Source: Bacillota bacterium
GTDB taxonomy: Bacteria > Bacillota > Clostridia > Lachnospirales > Lachnospiraceae
Reading direction: 5' to 3'
NCBI GenBank assembly: GCA_023409835.1
Contig: JAEYQV010000002.1
Coordinates: 1 to 57,413 of the forward strand
DNA: 57,413 bases
Under the pieces are notes generated by a model. It did no database searches. It saw only the letters and a list, made by a program, of their open reading frames with translations, and was not told the origin of the DNA. This document shows positions 52,159 through 57,413 of the stretch, piece after piece. The position numbers were made by a program, and so were the translations under genes. Numbering within the stretch: position 1 is the stretch's first letter; each line of letters opens with the position of its first letter.

Positions 52159-53961
52159 ATGAAGGAATTTAATCACCAGGTAAAAACCGAGGGTTTTCAT
52201 AGAGAAGTGATCTATTATCCTCAAAAGCGTCCCGGATTTGTAGCATGGGTTACCACCTTTGATTATGGAAATGGGGAAATTGGAATTTCCTTTAAAGAAA
52301 CGCTTCAAAAAGAAAACAAAAATTATGTTCCTCCCAGATTGGAGATGGGTGAAGCTGTAGGTGCACCTGTATCCTATTGCTCCGTAGAGTGCGGCAGTCC
52401 AAATAATGAATCCTATCGTGTATATCTTAAATCAGCTGACAACGGGAAAACCTGGACAGAAACCGGTCGCTGCCTGCTGGAGGAGGGCTCCTTCTGCAAT
52501 ATCGGCTTCCCGGACGGTCGTATTATTGGCTTTGATGTTCCTCGAATTAATGAGGATCGCACCGGCTGGTGCCATTATATCATTGTCAGAGAGAGCTTAG
52601 ACGGAGGTACCACCTGGAGAACCATCACAAAATTATTGGAGGGCTGTGCTCCTTATCTATGGCGGGTACGTCGGTTAAATGACGGAACAGCCGTAATCCT
52701 GGCAAGTCTTTATGGTACCGCCTGGGGCCCCGGAGAATTACGCAGTACACGCAATACCATGCTTCCCGGTGAGACCTATCTAAATAAGATACAAACCTTT
52801 TTTATGACCACCAAGGATGGCTATACCTTCAGCGGCCCCCATTACATTCTACCCGGTGTCGGCGCCCACGAATACGATTTTGTAGAATGCAATAACGGGG
52901 ATTTACTGTTTATCGCAGGTGATGTACAAGCGACACCGGTTGCCCGTCAGATTGTTACCCGTCAGAACGATCATTATATTAACGGCACCTTATTTGGTAT
53001 TCATCGTGGTGCTCCGGAAAGTCCCTCGGAAAACCCGCAGGGAGGCTTTGTACCCGAAACCATGGTCAAGCTTCCGGATGGTACCATCATAGGCAGCAGA
53101 CGTAATAAACCCTATTCCTGCTCCATTGACCAGGGAGAAAACTGGTTCGAAGTAGATGGACTTCCTGTCAGTCTTTATCAGCCGGTTATGACCCTGCTTC
53201 CCAACGGTACCATAGCGAATTTCGGTCATTACGGCGGAGATGATGCTTTGGGACAGACCGATATGTATATTGGGGTCGACTATTTTACCCTGGATAATAA
53301 GCTTCCCAAGCCCTGTAAGCTGACCTTAACCCGATGCATGGCCCGGGATAACAGTCATTATATCAATGCATTTACTGCAAAGTTAACCCATGGTGATATC
53401 GAAATAGAAGGACAACCGGTTACGTTTCGATTTAATCCGGTTTGGAATGCTGACGGCACCGTATCCAATACAAAGCAGTCCTGTTCCCCAATTCAGATCA
53501 CGGGATTAACCGATAAAAACGGCAATGCCTTTGTTGATGTAAGCGAATATTTTGATGCAATCAGAGATATTCATTATTACTATAATGTGGATGCGGTATT
53601 TCAACCTGAGGCTTCTTCTGCCTACTCACCCTGTGAAGGTCCAATGATGTGCTCATCGGCTATGACTCCGTATCGCGAAAACCGTTACCCCTACCCCGCT
53701 TACTTTGCAGAAGGTACTCTGTACCTATCACCGGAGCTCTTGCAGCAATACCCTGATTTACTAACGTTATTAGCTCCTTTATGCAAAACAGAGCACGGAA
53801 TTCCTGTTGATGAAGTACTGCCCCGGGAAATAACCGATCTATTCTTGCAGTGCCATATACTGCAAAAAACACCGGAAGGCCTGATCTGGACTCCCAGTAT
53901 CCATGCTCCTTATCCATTAGACGAGGTCTCTTCAATGGCAGAGGGTGATTGGTACATATAA
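52159..53961 (+). CDS. Large Asp-box (sialidase-like) propeller protein
   Basis: A 600-residue protein with a propeller-type first part. Asp-box motifs include SADNGKTWTE, SLDGGTTWR and SIDQGENWF, and GRIIGFD and PDGTIIGSRRN recur as blade edges. Residues beyond about 400 form an extra domain that I do not recognise. No signal peptide is seen, so cytoplasmic action on an imported glycan is likely. It ends the rightward operon before a strong terminator. A 204-base gap upstream, with no clear promoter, separates it from the oxidoreductase. Confidence 0.75.
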   Translation: MKEFNHQVKTEGFHREVIYYPQKRPGFVAWVTTFDYGNGEIGISFKETLQKENKNYVPPRLEMGEAVGAPVSYCSVECGSPNNESYRVYLKSADNGKTWTETGRCLLEEGSFCNIGFPDGRIIGFDVPRINEDRTGWCHYIIVRESLDGGTTWRTITKLLEGCAPYLWRVRRLNDGTAVILASLYGTAWGPGELRSTRNTMLPGETYLNKIQTFFMTTKDGYTFSGPHYILPGVGAHEYDFVECNNGDLLFIAGDVQATPVARQIVTRQNDHYINGTLFGIHRGAPESPSENPQGGFVPETMVKLPDGTIIGSRRNKPYSCSIDQGENWFEVDGLPVSLYQPVMTLLPNGTIANFGHYGGDDALGQTDMYIGVDYFTLDNKLPKPCKLTLTRCMARDNSHYINAFTAKLTHGDIEIEGQPVTFRFNPVWNADGTVSNTKQSCSPIQITGLTDKNGNAFVDVSEYFDAIRDIHYYYNVDAVFQPEASSAYSPCEGPMMCSSAMTPYRENRYPYPAYFAEGTLYLSPELLQQYPDLLTLLAPLCKTEHGIPVDEVLPREITDLFLQCHILQKTPEGLIWTPSIHAPYPLDEVSSMAEGDWYI

Positions 53962-53976
53962 GGTGAATGGACAAAT

Positions 53977-54024
53977 CGCTTCACACGTCATCCAGATAAA
54001 ACGCTTTATCGCTTCACTTGTCAT
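53977..54024. repeat. Two copies of the dispersed intergenic repeat
   Basis: CGCTTCACACGTCAT (53977-53991) and CGCTTCACTTGTCAT (54010-54024) are separated by an inverted repeat GATAAA...TTTATC. Related copies are at 5207, 12124, 14271 and 14307. Confidence 0.6.
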
Positions 54025-54033
54025 GATAAAAAC

Positions 54034-54084
54034 GAAACCGGGCTATTACGTAACCGTTAGTTGGTTATGTAATAGCCCGGTTTC
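54034..54084. terminator. Bidirectional intrinsic terminator
   Basis: A stem of about 22 pairs joins GAAACCGGGCTATTAC (from 54034) with GTAATAGCCCGGTTTC (to 54084). It lies between convergent genes and serves both. Confidence 0.9.
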
Positions 54085-54135
54085 TATATCCATGACGGAC
54101 ATTTCTTAAAATGTAACGCCTGCCATGATCTGCTT

Positions 54136-54897
54136 TTACCTCTGTAATTCCTTCATACCGGCTGCAGCTCCGGCAGCAAGAAGTCCATTGTCACTATTCC
54201 ACATGTTTATCTGCATCCCTTTGTTCAACCAGGGCTTTAGAGCTTCCAAGCTGCCGAAATGCACTCCGGCATATTTACCCTGCTCCTGTGACGCTTTTAT
54301 GATACGTTCAAAGGCATTCACTACCTCCGGATGTTCAAATTGATTTAAAATACCCATATCCTGTGTCATATCATTCGGTCCGATAAAACCAACATCAATT
54401 CCCTCAACACCCAGGATAGCCTCACAGTTTTCCACACCCTTACGTGACTCAAGCTGACACATAAGAATCGTCTCCTGATTGGACTTCTCCATATATTCTA
54501 TTCCATTCACTTTTTTGAAATCAGTGTGCGGGCGAGATAAAGAAACACCACGTTTCCCCAGGGGTGCATATTTTGCATATTCCACTAACAGCTTTGCCTG
54601 TTCAGCGGTTTCCGTATTAGGAAGCAGCAAACCGGAAGCCCCCATTTCCATAAATTTCAGGACATACTCACGTAATATTCCCGGTATCCGGACCAAGGCC
54701 GGCATATCGATACATCGGGCCACAGCAATAATATTTGCTACCTCTCTTGTGGTAAAGGCTCCATGCTCGCAATCGATAATAAAAAAATCGAAACCACTGA
54801 CCTGTAATATTTTTGGAATATCAGGACTATGAAAGGTGGTCACCATGGTTCCCAGTACCTGCTCTCCCCGCTTTAATCTCTCTTTTAAATTGCCCAT
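54136..54897 (-). CDS. HpcH/HpaI-family aldolase
   Basis: A 253-residue class II, metal-dependent aldolase that splits 4-hydroxy-2-oxo acids into pyruvate and an aldehyde. Motifs are DCEHGAFT, VRIPG, LLPNTETAEQA, MCQLESRKGVEN and FIGPNDMTQDMG. Relatives act on 2-keto-3-deoxy-rhamnonate, 2-keto-3-deoxy-glucarate or heptenedioate. It is transcribed with the PfkB kinase upstream, under the presumed control of the LacI regulator. It points to a 2-keto-3-deoxy acid intermediate. Confidence 0.9.
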   Translation of the reverse strand: MGNLKERLKRGEQVLGTMVTTFHSPDIPKILQVSGFDFFIIDCEHGAFTTREVANIIAVARCIDMPALVRIPGILREYVLKFMEMGASGLLLPNTETAEQAKLLVEYAKYAPLGKRGVSLSRPHTDFKKVNGIEYMEKSNQETILMCQLESRKGVENCEAILGVEGIDVGFIGPNDMTQDMGILNQFEHPEVVNAFERIIKASQEQGKYAGVHFGSLEALKPWLNKGMQINMWNSDNGLLAAGAAAGMKELQR

Positions 54898-54946
54898 TCA
54901 AAGCACCTCATTCCGTTATATTATTAGGATAAAGAAAACTTATATA

Positions 54947-55966
54947 TTATAGCATTGATGTAAGCTCTGCGATATCACAGCTTCTGACACTGCATACGCC
55001 GGAGCTCATCAGCTGCTTCACCTGTTCTAAATCAGGTAAGGCTGTACCGATCGATCCCCGTTTCATACAGGTACACACGCCTGCACAATTGCAGAAGCAA
55101 GCAGCCTCTTCCAGGCTGTAACCCTGTTGTATACAATAAATAAGCGCCGCAGCAAATGCATCTCCCGCACCCGTCGGATCCACAACATCCGCCTTAATTC
55201 CATTTACAATAGCAACCTGATTATTAGCGGAGAGAATTGCTCCGTCTTTATCACGGGTTAAAGCTACAACCTTAGGTCCCATTGCATGTAAATCCTGCAA
55301 TATCTCATCTATTTTATCCTTTTTGGTTATAAACTTAGCTTCCTCCAGGGTAGGAGTTATAATATCCGCACTTTTAACAGCTGCTACTAATCGTTCCATC
55401 GCTTTGTCGCTCTTCAAAAGCTCTTTACGGATATTCGGGTCAAAGGAAATGAGAATTCCATTGTCTTTTGCAATCTCCACTGCATAAAGACAGGCACTCT
55501 GCATCTGCGGGCTAAGCTCCAACAGCATTCCCGAGTAATGTAAATTAAAGCCCGAGGCCAAATACTCTTTATCCACATCACTTGCTGCATACTTGCTTCC
55601 TACCGAATCGTTCCGGTAGTATTGATAATTTCTCTCATCCTTTAAATATTCAACAAAAGCCAGACCAATCTTGCCCTCATCGGATAATACCGCATGGCTT
55701 ATATCCACTCCCTCAGCTGTAATAATCTCGTACACCATCCGGCTTAAGGAATCCTTCCCTATCTTCCCGAGAAATCCACTTTTTGCGCCCAAACGAGCCA
55801 CTGCGCAGGCAAATATACCTGAGGATCCGCTCGCAGTCTTTATCACCTCTCCCGGTTCACTTATCTTTACGTTATTCTGTCCCGGAAGTAAATCTACTAG
55901 CAACTCGCCTAACGCTATTATCGGACCATTCATATTTTTCGCAGTATACTCAGGAAATAAAATCAT
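54947..55966 (-). CDS. PfkB-family sugar kinase
   Basis: A 339-residue ribokinase-type kinase. The N-terminal GELLVDLLPG and the C-terminal DPTGAGDAFAAALIY with catalytic aspartate define the family. 2-keto-3-deoxygluconate kinase and fructokinase are the closest by pattern. The frame is open 43 codons further, but the ATG at 55966 has AAGGAG. It shares the promoter region with the divergent LacI gene and is followed by the HpcH aldolase. Confidence 0.9.
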   Translation of the reverse strand: MILFPEYTAKNMNGPIIALGELLVDLLPGQNNVKISEPGEVIKTASGSSGIFACAVARLGAKSGFLGKIGKDSLSRMVYEIITAEGVDISHAVLSDEGKIGLAFVEYLKDERNYQYYRNDSVGSKYAASDVDKEYLASGFNLHYSGMLLELSPQMQSACLYAVEIAKDNGILISFDPNIRKELLKSDKAMERLVAAVKSADIITPTLEEAKFITKKDKIDEILQDLHAMGPKVVALTRDKDGAILSANNQVAIVNGIKADVVDPTGAGDAFAAALIYCIQQGYSLEEAACFCNCAGVCTCMKRGSIGTALPDLEQVKQLMSSGVCSVRSCDIAELTSML

Positions 55967-55992
55967 TTCAGTCTCCTTCTTCCTCGTTGAAT

Positions 55993-56005
55993 TTATTAGT
56001 AATAA
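55993..56005. promoter_or_regulatory. LacI-family operator candidate
   Basis: TTATTAGTAATAA is a perfect palindrome around a central G, in the leader of the PfkB gene. Near copies occur at 43697 and 43870, and the core ATTAGTAA recurs at 56151. Confidence 0.65.
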
Positions 56006-56020
56006 TTTTATTTTTGACCT

Positions 56021-56038
56021 ATTATTATTAATAATAAT
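56021..56038. promoter_or_regulatory. 18-base palindrome at the PfkB promoter
   Basis: ATTATTATTAATAATAAT is a perfect palindrome that overlaps the -10 element and start of the leftward promoter. Confidence 0.5.
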
Positions 56039-56064
56039 ATAGCAAATTACAGAGGTTCTGTCAA
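56036..56064 (-). promoter_or_regulatory. Promoter of the PfkB-HpcH operon
   Basis: TTGACA (56064-56059) and TATATT (56041-56036) are spaced by 17 bases on the minus strand, with two palindromes just downstream. Confidence 0.8.
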
Positions 56065-56122
56065 TATAAACAATGCAATAAAGTATTACAAGCAACGGGT
56101 GACGCCCTATATTATTCCATAT

Positions 56123-56158
56123 TTGACATTTTAGAAAAAAGTATTATAATATTAGTAA
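56123..56158 (+). promoter_or_regulatory. Promoter of the LacI gene with operator core
   Basis: TTGACA (56123-56128) and TATAAT (56145-56150) are spaced by 16 bases. ATTAGTAA (56151-56158) follows directly and matches the centre of the palindrome at 55993, suggesting autoregulation. Confidence 0.75.
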
Positions 56159-56194
56159 GTTATTAGTTAAAAATAATTAGGGAGTATAATTACG

Positions 56195-57283
56195 ATGAAA
56201 AAAGCAACCTCAAATGACGTAGCAAAGCTGGCTGGTGTTTCGCAATCGACAGTATCTTTGATACTCAATAATAGTGACAAGATATTCTTCAAGGATGAAA
56301 CAAAGGAGCGTGTGTTTGCTGCCGCAAAACAGCTTAATTACCGTATCCCACATGAAAATAAGAAAAAAACAGAGGCCAAATCCAGTTTATTGTTGCTGCT
56401 GACTCCTACCTTGGCAAATCCTTATTATTCCGAGCTGTTTAATGCAGTTGAAAGCTATGCCAGCGGATATGGCTGTAAAGTAATTGTATGTAACACGTTT
56501 CGTAAGCCGGAGCTCGAAAAATATTATTTAGATACTTTTTTAAAGGAAAAAATTGATGGTATTATCTATACCTTTCTTCCAAGCTTTCCCCATATGATTG
56601 AGCAGCTTTCTAAAACAGTGCCTACTGTTCTGATCGGAGAAAAAAGAGATAACCTGTCTATCTCCTCCATAGAATTAAGCAATCTGAAAGCCGGCTCCCT
56701 GTTGGCAGAGCATTTATATCATCTTGGCCACCGCCATTTTACCTTTATCACCACGCCTCTGCATAATATATCCTTTGCACGAGAACAGCGTATTGAAGGA
56801 ATGCTCAATGTTTTTAAACAGTTTGGGTTAGGCTCCGATTGTTTAGAGGTTCTCGCATCAGAGGAACAAGCCGAATCCGAATATACACCCTCCGCAGTTC
56901 CATATGAGTATCAGATTGGATACCGGCTTACCAACGAATACTTAAAGGGAAGCCATAAATCAACCGCATTAATCGGGGTAAATGATATGACCGCTATCGG
57001 TATCCAAACTGCTCTTCAGGAACATGGGATACGAATTCCGCGGGATTACTCCGTTTGCGGCTTTGATAATATTTTCCCTTCCACAATAACCAACCCTCCC
57101 ATTACAACAATTGATCATCACCTCAAAATTCGTTGTAAGACCGCAGTTGACATGGTATTATCAAAGATTAACATTGAAGTTAACAGTACTCTTTCTCTTC
57201 CAATGATTAACGAAATAAAGTATGCTCCTCAATTAATTGAACGTAATTCCACCGGTCCTGTCTCCTCGAGCCGTGCTAAATAA
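56195..57283 (+). CDS. LacI-family transcriptional regulator
   Basis: A 362-residue repressor with an N-terminal helix-turn-helix (SNDVAKLAGVSQSTVSLILN) and hinge, then a periplasmic-binding-protein-like sugar sensor domain (from LLLLLTPTLANPYY to GFDNIFPSTITNPPITTI). It is divergent from the PfkB gene. Operator-like palindromes near its own promoter and at the 43.7-kb divergent region suggest control of the entire 25-kb locus. GGGAG precedes ATG. Confidence 0.93.
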   Translation: MKKATSNDVAKLAGVSQSTVSLILNNSDKIFFKDETKERVFAAAKQLNYRIPHENKKKTEAKSSLLLLLTPTLANPYYSELFNAVESYASGYGCKVIVCNTFRKPELEKYYLDTFLKEKIDGIIYTFLPSFPHMIEQLSKTVPTVLIGEKRDNLSISSIELSNLKAGSLLAEHLYHLGHRHFTFITTPLHNISFAREQRIEGMLNVFKQFGLGSDCLEVLASEEQAESEYTPSAVPYEYQIGYRLTNEYLKGSHKSTALIGVNDMTAIGIQTALQEHGIRIPRDYSVCGFDNIFPSTITNPPITTIDHHLKIRCKTAVDMVLSKINIEVNSTLSLPMINEIKYAPQLIERNSTGPVSSSRAK

Positions 57284-57351
57284 TCAAGAAACCTGCTAAT
57301 GAAAGTCAATAGTCTTTTTTAGAAGTTAAGAATATTACTGAGCATAGCAAA

Positions 57352-57376
57352 CAGGCTGGGCTACATGCCCAGCCTG
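57352..57376. terminator. Intrinsic terminator after the LacI gene
   Basis: Perfect 10-base stem CAGGCTGGGC (57352-57361) / GCCCAGCCTG (57367-57376), followed by a T-rich stretch. Confidence 0.85.
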
Positions 57377-57413
57377 AACTTTTCCATTTTTATTGATACA
57401 CTTCTTTTACACG

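Noticed and set aside
33832..53961. Standard sialic-acid (nan) catabolic cluster
   Set aside because: Sialidase-like and acetylesterase proteins are present, but no N-acetylneuraminate lyase, ManNAc kinase or epimerase is encoded.
55967..56095. N-terminal extension of the PfkB kinase
   Set aside because: It covers the promoter and palindromes, and the ATG at 55966 has a proper binding site.

Overview
The window looks like chromosome of a strictly anaerobic Clostridia member, most likely Lachnospiraceae. The reasons are strong AGGAGG-type ribosome binding sites, AT-rich intergenic DNA, a T-box leader, YtrA-type GntR/ABC modules, class III fructose-bisphosphatase, HydE/HydF-type proteins and several plant-glycan enzymes. 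I see no rRNA, tRNA, CRISPR array, transposase, integrase or phage gene. The assignment is inference from gene content only.

Layout. 1-7.4 kb: two GntR-controlled ABC exporter modules (79-3417 on plus, 5314-7295 on minus) flank a GH39 beta-xylosidase. 7.5-10.3 kb: a threonyl-tRNA synthetase without the N-terminal TGS domain, behind a T-box leader and overlapping a 2H phosphoesterase. 10.5-14.1 kb: a PadR regulator with a membrane partner, an acetyltransferase, an inorganic pyrophosphatase and a cysteine hydrolase. 14.4-17.4 kb: a yxlEFG-like ABC module behind an XRE regulator. 17.5-22.4 kb: an AraC regulator divergent from a MATE transporter, class III FBPase and a stand-alone FakA-like domain.

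22.7-31.8 kb, minus strand, is the most unusual part. Nine tightly packed, mostly overlapping genes run from one promoter at about 31.95 kb: TM1266-family protein, FecCD-type permease, ABC ATPase fused to a second TM1266 domain, HydE-like radical SAM enzyme, NifH-like ATPase, two nitrogenase component-1-like subunits, a metal-chelate-type binding lipoprotein, and a HydF GTPase with a complete cluster motif. No HydG, hydrogenase, NifB or NifEN is present in the window. This looks like a nitrogenase-like reductase whose genes travel with two hydrogenase-maturase proteins and a dedicated importer. Its 5' leader contains a nested stem structure and a terminator hairpin placed directly before the first ribosome binding site, which suggests attenuation by a riboswitch-like element.

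32.0-57.3 kb is one large sugar-utilisation locus. From a divergent promoter region (43.7-44.2 kb), a leftward operon encodes a carbohydrate ABC importer, an acetylesterase, glycosidase-like proteins, an MFS transporter, a D-2-hydroxyacid dehydrogenase and a CBM9-like protein with an apparent ATT start. A rightward operon encodes two Gfo/Idh/MocA oxidoreductases, a class II aldolase, an FGGY kinase, an AraA-like isomerase, a class III aminotransferase and an Asp-box propeller protein. At the right end lie an HpcH-type aldolase, a PfkB kinase and a LacI regulator. ATTAGTAAT-type palindromes at both ends suggest that this LacI protein controls the whole locus. The substrate is not evident; an acetylated acidic glycan that yields a 2-keto-3-deoxy acid would fit.
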